From Rhizoctonia solani (taxonomy: Eukaryota > Basidiomycota > Agaricomycetes > Cantharellales > Ceratobasidiaceae): DNA of 64,000 bases. Where the stretch lies: the NCBI RefSeq assembly GCF_016906535.1, contig NC_057381.1:248001-312000 (forward strand), in the 5' to 3' direction. A program made the translations under genes and the position numbers. The notes beneath the pieces were generated by a model. It did not search any database, had not been told where the DNA came from, and worked only from the letters and a program-made list of their open reading frames with translations. Shown here one piece after another: positions 11,845 through 23,755 of the stretch (its first letter is position 1; the number at the start of each line of letters is the position of its first letter).

Positions 11845-13907
11845 TCATGCATCATCTGGGTACAACATCAGCTCAGGTCGGACCTTGGCATCGAACTCGT
11901 CTGGCGTAAGGAAACCAAGTGCGACAGTTGCTTCCTTCAATGTTGTTCCTTCCTTGTGAGCTTTTTTGGCGCATTTGGCGACATCTATAACATATCTCGC
12001 TGAGCAAGCCATCAAATATGATGAGGACTACATACTATCATATCCAAGGTGGCTATTCAAAATAGTTGCCAGCATCAAGCTCTCGTTCAGTAGTTGGGTG
12101 ATTCGCTTCTCGTTTGCCTCGATTCCAACTACACAGTTCTTTGTGAAAGAGCGGGATCCTATCGGATGGCAGGGGCGAGCAAAATCTGAGTGCGAGCTCC
12201 GAAAACATAAAAAGGTGCATACCGTCAGCAAGAAGTCGAATACTTTGCAAGGTGTTCTTGATAATCATAGGTTTGAAAACGTTGAGCTAATATAACATGT
12301 TATATGGCCAGACAACACGTATGATTTACACTAAACCCTACCTGGAACTGACCCATACTTCCAGCTACGCTAACGCCAGCGTTGTTGCCCATGACCTGAG
12401 CGGCAACCATAGTAAGCGCCTCGCATTGGGTAGGGTTAACCTTCCCAGGCATAATGCTGCTACCAGGCTCGTTCTCTGCATGAAGTTCAGATTCAACAAC
12501 TACTAGGCATTTAATATGAGCACTCGCCTGGCAAACTCAATTCACCGAGCCCACAGCGAGGTCCCGAGGCAAGATACCGAATGTCATTGGCAGTTTTCAT
12601 CAGACTGACTGCTACTGTGTTGAGGGCACCATGTGCTTCGACCAAAGCGTCATGTGTAGCGAGAGCCTCAAACTACGAAAGCAATAAATCATGAGGCCGA
12701 ATGACAGCTGACAACTCATAGCACACCTTATTCGGCGCGGTCTCAAACTGATGCCCGGTGATCTTGGAAATTTGGGCGGCGACCTTGACGTCGAATCCTT
12801 TACGAGTATTCAATCCCTGGGTCGTCCACATTGTTACCTCCATATCGAAGAAATAAAAATAAAAACTCACGGTTCCAACTGCCGTACCCCCTTGCGCAAG
12901 AAGACTTAACCTGGGGAGTACATCATGTATGCGGGCAATGCCGTTCGTAAGCTGCTGGACGTAGCCGCTAAACTCTTGTCCAAGTGTCAAAGGCGTAGCA
13001 TCCTACCATGCTGATAAGAAGCGTCCAAGATATGTAGACGAATGACTTACTTGCAAATGGGTGCGTCCAATTTTGATAATATTCTCAAACTCCTTTTGTT
13101 TTGCCGCAAAGGCGTCTCGGAGCTCGGTCAATGCAGGGATCAGTTGCTCCCTCAACTCTGTAACTGCGGCGATGTGCATAGCCGTTGGAAACCTGGACCA
13201 TAATCAATATAAAGGTCTCTCCAAATCCAAAGCACACTCACGAATCATTCGAACTCTGACTCATGTTGACATGATCATTGGGGTGAACTGGTTTTTTGCT
13301 CCCTAATTCGCCACCCAAAATCTGAATCGCACGATTGCTGATAACTTCGTTGGTATTCATGTTGCTCTGTGTCCCAGATCCAGTCTGGAAGACCACGAGT
13401 GGGAAATGGTCAACGAGCTTGCCAGAAATGACCTCGTCTGCCGCTTGAGAGATTGCCTGGCCAATCTTGGGATCGAGCCCATAGGTCACGTTTACTTCTG
13501 CTGCAGCTTTTTTGAGAACGCCAAAGGCTTTTATGAGCGGAAGAGGGAGCCGCTCGGCAGCACCACCAATGTCAAAGTTTTGTAGAGATCTGTGATCGAA
13601 TGAGTAATTTTCCCAGGCTGCTGGGTTGAGAGACGGACCGCTGTGTCTGCGCACCCCAATATACGTCTGCAGGAACCTGTAGCTCTCCAAATGTATCCTT
13701 CTCTGTCCTGAACTTCTGGGCCTTCATTTTGATAAAGAGTCAGTTTTTTTGTACTGCTTCTGTGGAGACGAACCCACCATCATGCGTGTGGTCGAAAAGG
13801 TCCGCAAAGACGGAGCAGCCTTGGGATCACGTGTTAAAGCCTTAAGAAACCGATAGCCATGGAGCCTTGCTTACCCGGTGCATAGACGTGCGTAGAATGG
13901 AGTACAT
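11845..13907 (-). CDS. FUM1: Fumarate hydratase (class II), mitochondrial
   Basis: Twelve exons: 13875-13907, 13778-13819, 13639-13721, 13242-13589, 13051-13192, 12871-13002, 12727-12816, 12528-12672, 12342-12475, 12223-12286, 12036-12158, 11845-11984; 491 residues, all phases continuous. It hydrates fumarate to L-malate in the TCA cycle. Family blocks seen: [42 protein letters not shown] (substrate site), [28 protein letters not shown], the signature [11 protein letters not shown] with its catalytic serine loop, and NCVVGIEAN. The first two exons encode an Arg/Ser-rich mitochondrial presequence ([11 protein letters not shown], then RTFSTTRMM). The eighth intron (12476-12527) has a GC donor. 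An in-frame ATG two codons before exon 3 (13725-13727), inside intron 2, could start a presequence-free cytosolic form. Confidence 0.95.
12476..12527 (-). other. GC-AG intron in fumarase
   Basis: 52-nt intron with donor CCAG|GCGAGT and acceptor ATGCAG. It joins GELSLP to ENEPGSS without changing frame; the nearest GT (GTGCTC) would break the signature block. Confidence 0.88.
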
Positions 13908-15782
13908 GATGGGGACTGGGGATGACGGAGTAGAGCAAGACCTTGGAACAGGGCTTTAACCACGCTCTCGGGACGTGTCGGAAGGTGTCACTTGGACGGC
14001 GGGAAGATTAGGCGCCGGGCGGTTAGGCTTGGATAGCCCGTGAGATCGTTCAATATGTCGCCAGGCTCGGGTGAGAATATCTTGATCAAGAACTTTGGCT
14101 TTGTTGCAAGGGTACTGTACACTTGGATGCTATGATATATATGTCTATACTGTAATACACGAATATCCTTTGACCAAGTTTTAATTGCTTGCTCTGGAAT
14201 ACGCTATAAATGTATGCCCCTGAATATCGGGAATATGAATTTCGTGTTATGAATTGAGTCTTGAGCTCAGTTGGCGCGGCAAGATCATACAATCACTAAC
14301 CAGGATCACACAACTGTTTCATAGTTTATACATGTGTGTATGCGGGTGCATTGTGTATATACTATCCATCAAATCGATTGATTAGTTTAGTCGTTCAGCT
14401 GGGGGAGGGTGACCAAAACACCACTTGCAATCGATGCCAAAAAGCCAATGCTATGACTGGATCCATATCACTGCTACTGGACATTTATGTATTCATAGAC
14501 TACCTGACCAGTATCGTCTTGAAGTCGACAGAAATAATCCTATCATGTGCCATGCAAGGTAGCATTGGTGTTCAAACTTTACCCAGATCGATGACCCACA
14601 TAATCACCGCCGAGTTAAGAATGGCTTACCAGTACTCAACCACAGAGGGTTGGTTCAAGAATAGGTTTACTAAAGGCATCTGTGTTCTCATAAATTCATA
14701 CTAATACAAGCGATTAATAAAAGACATGAGTTTACTCATCGAGAAAGATTGTTAATTCTGGCGTACTATTAAGGGGTAGGGTACATGCAATGCAGCACTG
14801 GATAAGTTATATTCCAAAGTTATACCTCACCAATTTACTGAACAACATGAAGGCATTTCCATTGAGTTCGCCAATGTTTGGCCGGTGCTCTTGGCCTCGG
14901 ATATTGAGATTTGCATAAACGAGCACCAATTGAATTATACTTGCTTAGAGTGCATGGAAGCGAGCCACATTTCTGTTGATTGACGACGGGTTCCGGCATG
15001 CCGAGAAGGCTTCTGATTGGGCTTGGAACCAAATATTGACGCAAGACCGAAGATGGTCTTACATCGTGAGACGGGGAGTATACACAGATGAGTATGAAAC
15101 GACAATTCGAGAGCAGAATCCGACCGTGTTGCCCAGCGTAACGAGGTCACAAATGGGTTGGTATCGAGTTGCCTTTTTGGTAAAGTGATTAGCTTGATTT
15201 GGCAGCATCAATTGTGTGTCTGATTTGAGGGTGTATTATGTGGACAGGAAAAGACGAAGGTAACTTGTGTAAAGAAACGCAATGAATGACGTGTACAAAT
15301 GTACAGCAGATTATCAAGATCCTAAACAGGACCCGGGCCGTTCCTTGGGCTGAAAAAAACATCGGCTCCGAAGCGCTCGGCGCGTAGAGCGTCGGTGACG
15401 AGCTCGACTGGAGCGGGATAGTTGTTTCCTTTTATAGGAGGGCGGGAGGTGGACCGGGAGCGAAGAATTAAGGAATGGAAAGGAGGGAAATATATAAAAT
15501 AGGATTGTTGACAAGTTACACAATGGAACGGAGGGGATCAAGGTTCGAGTTGGTCCGTGCGCCGGTGTGTGGTGTTTGAATTTTATGATGGTGATGTGTC
15601 GAGTGTCGAGTGCGCCAAATATGGAAGGCCCTTCACGACGCGGCCTCCCACCACTGAACTAGGGAGACAAACCGGGTTTTTTCGATTGGACTGCGCTGCG
15701 TGCTGGAAACACACGGGGGGAAATGGTGAGTTGGGTGATGTGGGCGGTGAGGTGAGCTAATAGATAATAGGATACGAGTGTT
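13908..15782. other. 1.9 kb intergenic region upstream of fumarase and INO80
   Basis: The two genes are divergent, so both promoters should lie here. I translated the open stretches on both strands and recognised nothing conserved. A non-coding transcript cannot be excluded. Confidence 0.5.
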
Positions 15783-18700
15783 ATGACTGCTGCCGAGCTC
15801 AACGCAGCAGAACGGGCCGAGGCTGAGCGACGACGACAAGAACATTCGAGACCCGAGGGTGGGGCGGCATCTCCGCGGTTTCGACTACGAGCGATGTCTC
15901 CGGCCTACTATCCAGACGAGCAGGAGCGAGAACGAGAGCGATCACGCGCCCACAACCGGGATGCGGCCCTGTTGCTCGAAGACGACCTTGGGTTGCGGTC
16001 CCCCGACCGAGCCAAGAAGCGTCCGCACCCGCATGAGCCTCCGTCGCCGTCGAGCAAGAAGCGCCGACCAGAAATAACAGCCGCGAGTTATCCGCACCTC
16101 CATGTTCCTGCTCGCTTGCCCAGCCCACCCTCACGTGTCCGAGACCCCAGCGATTCTCCTCCGCCCGTCGTTGTTCCCACTCCCTCCTCCACCAGAGCCA
16201 GAGGCAAGGGGTCACGCGGTGGTCGCGGCAGCCGAGGCGGCAAAGTTCCCGGCACTCGTCCTCCCCCAGCCACCGACTCTGCCAACCCCGACGAACCGGA
16301 CACCAAGCCAAAAATAAAACGTCCTCGCAAATCCAAAAACGGAGTCGACACTGGTCTCCCCGAGTCCTTTTATCCCAGTGTTGTTCCCTCCCGTCTTCAG
16401 GTCCCAGACGACAGCGAGAGTGCGGCTAGTTCCCCAGCCGGCACCCCCTTTATACCCCTTGATTCCCCCTTGCCGTCCCTGCCTGTCGTTGGTAAAGTCG
16501 ACCATGCCACCCTCGTCAAGCGCGCCATCCAACTCGAGGAGAACCAGCGGAAGATATGGGTCTCTTTAGCCAGAAAGGACATTCCCAAGGTATGCCATTG
16601 CCTCACATCATCCCACTCGACTAATCGACTCTAGGCATACAAATTACAAGCATCCTCCTATCAAACTAAACTCCTTCAAAACAAAAAGCTATCTTCCCTC
16701 GTTGCTTCCTACGCCAAGAAACCCTTTGGTCGCACAATCGCCACCACCAAGCTTACCCAAGTCAAATCCAAGCGTCTCATGCGCGAGATGCTCGTCTTTT
16801 GGCGCAAGCACGACAGGGAGGAAAAGGACTTGCGAAAAAAGGCGGAAAAGGCCCAGGTCGATCGCGCCAAGGTCGAGGAAGAGAAGCGAGAGGCTCAACG
16901 ACAGGCCAGAAAACTCGAGTTTTTGATCAGCCAGACAGAACTGTACAGCCATTTCGTGGGGAACAAACTCAAGAGTATGTTCTTTCTATTTCCCTTGGGC
17001 TACCCCTCATTCTCTCTGCAGCTTCGGAACTGGAGCAAGGCGAAGAAACGGCTTCACAACCTTCTGTATCTGCCCCTGCCGAAAAATCCGCCGCTATTCG
17101 ACATATCGAAGAAGATGGAGATCAGGCTCCCAACGCTCTCCCCGCAATCGACTTTACCGACGCCGACGAGCGGAATCTCCATCGACATGCTGCACAAAAC
17201 GCCCGTGAAGCCATCGATGCCGCTAAACAACGTGCCAAGGAATTTGATGAGGCTAGGAAGCGGGAGTTTGAAGAGGCCAGGAAGAACAACGAGCGCATGG
17301 ACGAAGACGAGGACGATGATGGAAACGGGGAATCTGACCCAGACGCCCAACCTGGAAAACCTTTGGTGGATTGTGAGTTGAACATTCTCACAATCACAAT
17401 GGAGTCTAAGCATCGTCGCAGTGGACTCGGATGAATTGAACTTTCAAAATCCAACATCCCTCACCGATATGAGTGTCGGCCAACCCAAGATGCTTCAGGC
17501 TCAGCTTAAAGAATATCAACTCAAGGGATTGAATTGGCTTGCAACTTTGTATGAACAGGGGATCAACGGAATTTTGGCCGATGAGATGGGTTTGGGCAAG
17601 GCGAGTCTGATGACCCTATTACTTTTCTAATCACTTACCCCAAGCAGACTGTTCAATCCATTTCCCTTCTCGCCTATCTCGCCGAAACCCACCAAATCTG
17701 GGGTCCCTTCCTCGTCATCGCCCCTGCCTCGACACTTCACAATTGGCAACAAGAGCTTACTCGATTCGTCCCTGCACTCAAGACGCTTCCCTACTGGGGA
17801 AACATCAAAGACCGCACAACTCTGCGCAAATTCTGGAACAAGAAGCAGATATGCTACGACAAGGACGCACCGTTTCATGTCTTGGTCACGAGTTATCAGC
17901 TAGTGGTTGCAGATGAAAAGTACTTCCAGCGCGTCAAGTGGCAGTACATGGTTCTCGACGAGGCTCAAGCGATCAAGAGTAGTAGTTCTGCGCGGTGGAA
18001 GACTTTACTTGGCTTCAACTGTCGTAATCGATTGTTGTTGACGGGTACCCCGGTGCAGAACTCTATGCAAGGTTTGTTCTCGCTTGATCGACCCTGTTGT
18101 TTCGATGCTGATCGGGCGCTCGGATAGAACTCTGGGCCCTGTTGCATTTTATCATGCCTAGTCTGTTCGATTCGCATGACGAATTCTCCGAGTGGTTTTC
18201 CAAAGACATCGAGAGCGCGGCCGAGAACAAGGGGTCCCAGCTAAACGAACACCAACTTCGTCGGCTACACATGATTCTCAAGCCATTTATGCTTCGGCGT
18301 GTAAAGCGGAATGTTCAGAACGAGCTTAGCGAAAAGGCATGTCTATTTCCCCGACTTCTACAAACTCGAAATTAATTCTGCGCCTAGATCGAACAAGACA
18401 TATTCTGCGACCTTTCTCCACGACAGCGGGCTCTCTACCGCGGTCTTCGCGCAAATGTATCCATTGCTGAGCTGTTGGAACGTGCTAATAACCTGGGAGA
18501 TGCCGACAGCGCAAGGTCACTGATGAACCTCGTCATGCAATTTAGGAAGGTTTGTTCGATTCCATCAATGGCCCTTCTTACCCTTTTTTTTCATCTTCAT
18601 CCCCGCCTAACAGGTATGCAATCATCCCGAGCTGTTCGAGCGCGCAGACGTCACAGCGCCGGTCTCTTTCACTTCCTTTGGTCGTTCTGGGAACCTTGCG

Positions 18701-20461
18701 CGCGAAGGAGATCTATTGTATTGCCCCGACTCGGCCGTCAACCCAATCAACTTCCAACTGCCCCGTATATTCGAACGTGATGGAGGTTTGGTTCATCTTC
18801 CTGGGTACGGGACTCGTGCTGGGTTTGAAAACAGGTGGTTTGGATGCGACGCGAGCTTGTGGACCAGGGACCGGTTGGGTGAGTTCCCATCCGACATGTT
18901 TGGTGTTTATTACTTAGGCGATCTTAGTTGGGTGCGGGTGGTTGTCACTTCTCGGACTTGGAGCAAACCACGTCTGGGAGTATTGCGCTTTGCGAAGGAT
19001 GGAACAATTAATTTGGGGCGCAAAGCGGGAGAGAGATCTCGAGGAGTTGGGCGGATTCGCTAGGTACGCATTATCCTGATTTCGTATGCGCCGCGCCCTA
19101 AAGTTCATGCAGCGATCCGGAATTTTCATCCCACTCTGTTGCCCCCAAGTACGTTATCCCCCGCCGAAACTACCAGTATCTGGAAATTGCAGAAGGGTAT
19201 CCTAAACTCGTCGACATCCGCTCGGAGCTGTGGTCCCAGTCTTGCATGTCCCGCCCTCTAATGTTCTGGCGCACAGAAGGTGCTATAGCCACTCCCATCG
19301 TCCCTTGGATGAGCGACCGAATGTTTGTTGAGCGCTCGAGGAGGACTTTGGAAGCTCCTAGAGAGTCGCTCTTGCTCTTTGGTCTACCGAGGAGCCTGAA
19401 AGAGGCCCCTAGTGCCGTCGGAATTTGGAATAACCAATTCTCTATCGTACCTTCGTCAGGACTACTGGCCGCATCGAGAGCTGAACAATTACCAGTCACG
19501 CCTATGCATATCCCCGAAGCCAAACGCCTCATCTACGACTCTGCCAAGCTCGCCCGTCTCGACACACTCCTGACCGAACTCAAGGCCGGTGGCCACCGAG
19601 TATTGATCTACTTCCAAATGACGCGTATGATCGATCTGATGGAAGAGTACCTCGTTTATCGCCAATACTCGTACCTTCGCCTCGACGGTGGATCCAAACT
19701 CGAGGACCGACGGGATATGGTCCGTGATTGGCAGACCAATCCGAATATCTTTGTCTTTTTGCTCAGTACCCGTGCCGGAGGTCTCGGTATTAATTTGACC
19801 GCTGCGGACACTGTTGTTTTCTATGACCATGATTGGAATCCGAGCAACGACGCCCAAGCAATGGATCGCGCCCATCGTTTAGGACAGACGAGGCAGGTCA
19901 CGGTGTATAGGCTTATTACCAAGGGGACAATCGACGAACGAATCGTGCAACTTGCAAGGGTTAAGAAAGACGTGAGCCTCTATTACTATGTGCCTCTTGA
20001 GATATATTTGACAACTTATCTGTGGACAGGTTCAAGACATTGTGGTCGGTAACAAACAGTTCACGGAAGCTACGACGTCTAAAGAAATCGTGTCTCTTCT
20101 ACTGGATGATGATCAACTGGCGAATCTTGCTACCAAGGGCATGCCCGATACTCAAGCTCAAGTTTCGGGTTCATCAACGCTAATGGCATCGAATCGTGAT
20201 TTATGGGCTGACGAAGGCGACGAATTCTTTGGCTCATCAACCTTGGCTGCTCCCAAGGAGAATGTGGATGAGCCCACACCGTCGGCCACGGGTATGAACA
20301 CGCCCAATGCCATGTCCGAGCCTGTATACGGCCGGGGTCTCAAAAAGGATGGAACAAGAAAGTTGAAACCCGGTAGGAAGACTGGCCCAGGCGGGTCCAA
20401 GGCTGAGAGGAGGAAGAAGCGTGGGCCTATAACGGGAGATACGTTGCCGGACGAGCTTTAG
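15783..20461 (+). CDS. INO80: INO80 chromatin-remodelling ATPase
   Basis: Eleven exons: 15783-16589, 16635-16974, 17022-17372, 17422-17600, 17648-18071, 18128-18336, 18388-18549, 18614-18878, 18928-19063, 19113-19971, 20030-20461; 1387 residues. INO80 slides nucleosomes and exchanges H2A.Z in the nucleus. The first ~270 residues are low-complexity, basic and Arg/Ser/Pro-rich; a DBINO-like domain follows (KPFGRT...[19 protein letters not shown]) and an acidic linker (DEDEDDDGN). The SNF2 core has [10 protein letters not shown] (Walker A, residue ~559), [10 protein letters not shown], a DEAQ box at ~663-666, [19 protein letters not shown] and VCNHPELF; after the INO80-type insertion come [51 protein letters not shown] and [17 protein letters not shown]. 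The tail is basic (KAERRKKRG). The segment encoded by exon 9 is poorly conserved, so its junctions are less certain. Introns 4 and 6 have GC donors. Confidence 0.93.
17601..17647 (+). other. GC-AG intron in INO80 splitting Walker A
   Basis: 47-nt intron with donor GCAAG|GCGAGT and acceptor AAGCAG. It lies between GLGK and TVQSI of the ATP-binding loop. Confidence 0.9.
18337..18387 (+). other. GC-AG intron in INO80 (second)
   Basis: 51-nt intron with donor AAAAG|GCATGT and acceptor CCTAG, joining NELSEK to [10 protein letters not shown]. The alternative GTCTAT donor is out of frame. Confidence 0.85.
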
Positions 20462-21144
20462 GAGCTTATTGCCAGAAGCGATAGCACACGAGAGTTGGCT
20501 CGGTCCAGCTTCCTCTCGATATCTTATTTTTTTCTGATGTTATGTGGTCTGACCATTTTGTCTCGGCTTTTTGTCATCTTTTTGTAATTGGTAGTTTTTG
20601 TTTCGCATTTTTTATACGACAATTCTCATTGATTTTCTACCCAAATTTTCATGCCTGTTAGCACATGTGGGCATCCATTATGCGATGATATATTCATATG
20701 AACCAGACCCTTTGGGAAGCCCACAGTAAAAGAGCGTCACCCATCGGTCTTGAATGCGATTCCTGTATTCAGCCAGGACGGTTTAGACACCTTGCAGACA
20801 AGATTCAAAGGTGACATTGTGCTTTTCTTGCACTTCGCTCGTGTTAAGGATTCCGGTATGTTGGTAACTGATGCTCTTCGAACTATTTTATTTCGTGGAA
20901 TGGCCCTACAAGTAGAAGACAACCAGCCATCTATCAATGCTGTGATCCCAATACATATGGGTTCTTCTGAACAATCAATCACAACCGAAACAACTTCTGC
21001 AATCAGCCTGCAGTTCAAGAACCGGAAATGCTCGTTCGACTGTCCCCGGCAACCGTGCAATTATAGTCCCCGGCCTCGAAATTAGTGAATTCACAATATT
21101 TATTTCTTCCAACAAGGCACGACACCCAGTTTCTTACAGTTATC
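20462..21144 (+). pseudogene. Fragment resembling a basidiomycete PD-(D/E)XK-like repeat protein
   Basis: The gap after INO80 has an open stretch at 20750-21085 reading FKGDIVLFLHFARV, INAVIPIHMG and AISLQFKNRK. The IPIHMG...SLQFKNR pattern resembles the end of the nuclease-like domain of high-copy basidiomycete proteins in which a Q-x-K element is conserved (from memory, not searched). No start or other domains are visible, so this is a relic if real. The rest of the interval is the INO80 3' flank. Confidence 0.3.
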
Positions 21145-21564
21145 TCAACCAGCAAAGTTTATTATTTTCTTACCCCTTTTAGTATCGGGGATCCCCAGTG
21201 CCTCCATCGCTGTCCTCGACCGTTGCTTGCCCTCGGGCTTTGGCTTCGCTAGCTCTGCCCTAGGTTCGCACTTTTTCTCTGCTAACTCCCTCCGCTCGTC
21301 AATTACAGCCGCTGCAATACCAGCCCGCAGCGATTTGAGCGGGACCTGTATATGACACTTGCTGGTAGGTATCTCGCTATCGGGATCCTCGGCACAGACT
21401 CGAAAGAAATCGTACGCATCAAGGTGTAACACATCATCTAACTGGGCAGCATTGGCCGGGTCCTCTGAATACACCCACTATCAAAAAGGTACTATCGTAA
21501 GCCAACTGATTGCGGTTTATCTATATGTATCTCTTGGACTCACAAGTGATTGACCACGCTGCAT
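21145..21564 (-). CDS. Small hypothetical protein, possibly the 3' end of a truncated gene
   Basis: Two exons (21544-21564 and 21145-21477) joined by a 66-nt GTGAGT...GATAG intron give 117 residues, MQRGQSL then WVYSEDPANAAQLDDV and an Arg/Lys/Glu-rich tail ending KKIINFAG. The frame stays open upstream of this ATG to about 21690, into the left end of the MITE at 21649-21855. Either the gene starts at 21564 or the MITE marks where its 5' part was lost. No domain recognised. CpG content and splice signals are host-like, unlike the repeats to the right. Confidence 0.45.
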
Positions 21565-21648
21565 GATTTGGCTATTACAGTTTGAATACGAGGCCGCATT
21601 GTCTGAATCTTCTACAATTGTGTCTTTGTTTGAGTCAAAGGACACTGA

Positions 21649-21855
21649 CTCTACGGGGCCACGAAAATCTCGGGAGCGCTCCGGGACTTGCTATTGTCGG
21701 CGAGCATTCCGGAGCGTTTGGTATGACGCTCGGAAGTGCTCGTGGAGTGCTCCCAAGTGCTCGCCGAGCAATCCAGATCCGTCGGATCCTAACGAGGAGG
21801 CTCCCAAAACCGGAGCACTCCAGAGCGCTCCCGGGTTTTTGGGGGTCCCGTAGAG
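21649..21855. mobile_element. Short TIR element (MITE)
   Basis: About 207 bp with terminal inverted repeats of about 36 bp: the left end CTCTACGGGGCCACG, the right end GGTCCCGTAGAG, each followed inward by CTCGGGAGCGCTCC-like sequence. The interior is full of GAGYGCTC motifs. The ends may instead be CGGGG...CCCG flanked by a TA duplication. It sits at the border between host-like sequence and the retrotransposon island. Confidence 0.6.
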
Positions 21856-22654
21856 GAGCCACTCCCACTTGACAATGGATCATTAATATGACCCAGTTGA
21901 TTCTCTTCATCAAAGGTCTTGTTGGTGTCATTGTGCACAACACCTGCTGGGTCCAATGGAGTGTTATTGCTGCACAGGGGTGAGGCAATTGCTTTGATTG
22001 GCAAGGTGTCTCTGGTGTTATCTAACATGTTGTTGCCTTTGTTGAGGAGGATAACACTGATGATCATTTAAAGTACCCATAAAGTCATTTTGAGTACTTA
22101 CCACTTAGATTATTGAATTTGTCAGTCCATGGGCAACCATCCAAGGGGTAGTCAATTGCTAATATAGCACAAGAGGTGTTGGCATTTCTCTGCTATCACA
22201 CATCTGCCTCTTGCTAGCTTACCTATGTCTCCAGTTGGCCAACACACCATAACATCAATTGTGACCTGGCATATCTTTGGTTCAGCCTTGTCCTTAGTCT
22301 TCTTTGGAGGGTTCCAAACAATGATCAGGAGCACAGCCTGTACAATCCCATTGGTTTGAGTTAGTAGCTTCAAGGCCCTATTCATCCCTGTGGAAACAGG
22401 CTGGGATCTCAAGCTTTCAAGTACTACTTGGCTATGAGTAGCTCCAGTATCCTCATACCCTTCTTGTATAGTGAAGCACCTGTCAGGTTGGCAAATAGAT
22501 CCATGTTGTATGTCAGTGTTGCATTGCCATTGAACAAAATCTCCTGGAAAGAACATGGGGCAGCTTCCATCAACTAATTGTTTATTCCATGAAACTCATT
22601 GTGTGTCCACTTGCTGAAAGTGTTTTGTAACTTCAAAGGCATCCTGACAGTAGC

Positions 22655-23755
22655 TGTTGTAGACACACATATACCAAGGGAATTTATCCCTATTTTCTTG
22701 AATTTAAACAAAGTCAATTGGACAACATTTTCAATCACATGACTTTGGTGCTTATATCACACACTAAGCACCAAGCCACATCCCCATCCACACTTACTCA
22801 TGACACATCAGTGACATGTGTGCATGAGTAAGGCCAACTGCAGAGCAGGGTTCTTATTACACATAGATAGCTTCTTTTCTCATGTATGTTGTATTTGTAA
22901 TTAGTCACCTCTGTAATATATAAGGAGGCCAACCAACCATGGTAACACCCAGGTCAATTACCTCTTGTTGCATCCTACTCAGTGTACAAGGCCTTACAGC
23001 CAGTAACTACTAAGTTGCTACATACATAGATAGCTCACACCACCTTAAGTGGCTTCTCAGTTGTACTTAGCTAGCTTGCCATTGCCCTTACAGGCTTGGT
23101 TGCCATAGTATAGTGTCAGAGCCAACAACTACCAAGAGGTAAAACCTAACTAGTTACTGCCTAATATAGGACTTATCAACTAGTAGGACCTAACAAAGCT
23201 CAAGGCAATGCCAGGGAAGGGTAGGACAAGACCTATTTAAGTAAAATGCACTATGCTATTAAGATAGCAGGGCTAGAACCAAGGCAGGGACTATTACACT
23301 CAAGGTGCACCTGATTGTATGCCAAGGGTAGGTAGTGTGGAAGGGATAAGAGGTTGAGTTCTGAGGCTTAAGGCTCTCAGAACCTTCCTTATATATTCAA
23401 CAGAGAAGGGGAAGAGTAATTACATGTACAAACATAACAACAAAGATAAGGTCACATGACCAAAGATAAGAAAGACGTGATCACATGACTAAAGGTCATG
23501 TGATAAGATTACATAATAAGCGCTAAGCGCTTAAATAGCATAAAGATGCAGATATTCATAAATCTTCATGAAAATAGCGCATATATTCACTATTTCTTTG
23601 ACTTAGTGGATTCTAAGGTGGTCACGCCTCTAGGGCATGACAATAGTTGTTAGTTGTTGTAGGTAGCATCCCCACTGCCTTCTGCAGTTTCTTTTACAAG
23701 TCCATATGTCCACAAGCGCCCACTACCTAGACAGCCCTTAAGGACATCTAGGACA
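22655..23755 (+). repeat. Solo LTR family C, interrupted by an LTR-B
   Basis: TGTTGTAGACACAC...CATCTAGGACA with the 5-bp target-site duplication GTAGC (22650-22654 and 23756-23760). The LTR-B at 23114-23642 is nested within. The family matches the LTRs of the element at 41223-53881. Confidence 0.88.
23114..23642 (-). repeat. Solo LTR family B nested in LTR-C
   Basis: TGTCAGAGCC...GGGCATGACA, 529 bp. The flanks share only ATAG (TATAG before, ATAGT after), so the duplication reads as 4 bp or has decayed. Confidence 0.82.

Noticed and set aside
14336..14704. 122-codon plus-strand open frame between fumarase and INO80
   Set aside because: No recognisable domain, no Kozak-like or splice support, and codon use looks unlike the neighbouring genes.
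15799..16311. 170-codon minus-strand open frame over the INO80 N-terminus
   Set aside because: It arises from the Arg/Pro/Ser-rich, GC-rich coding strand; INO80 exon 1 accounts for it.
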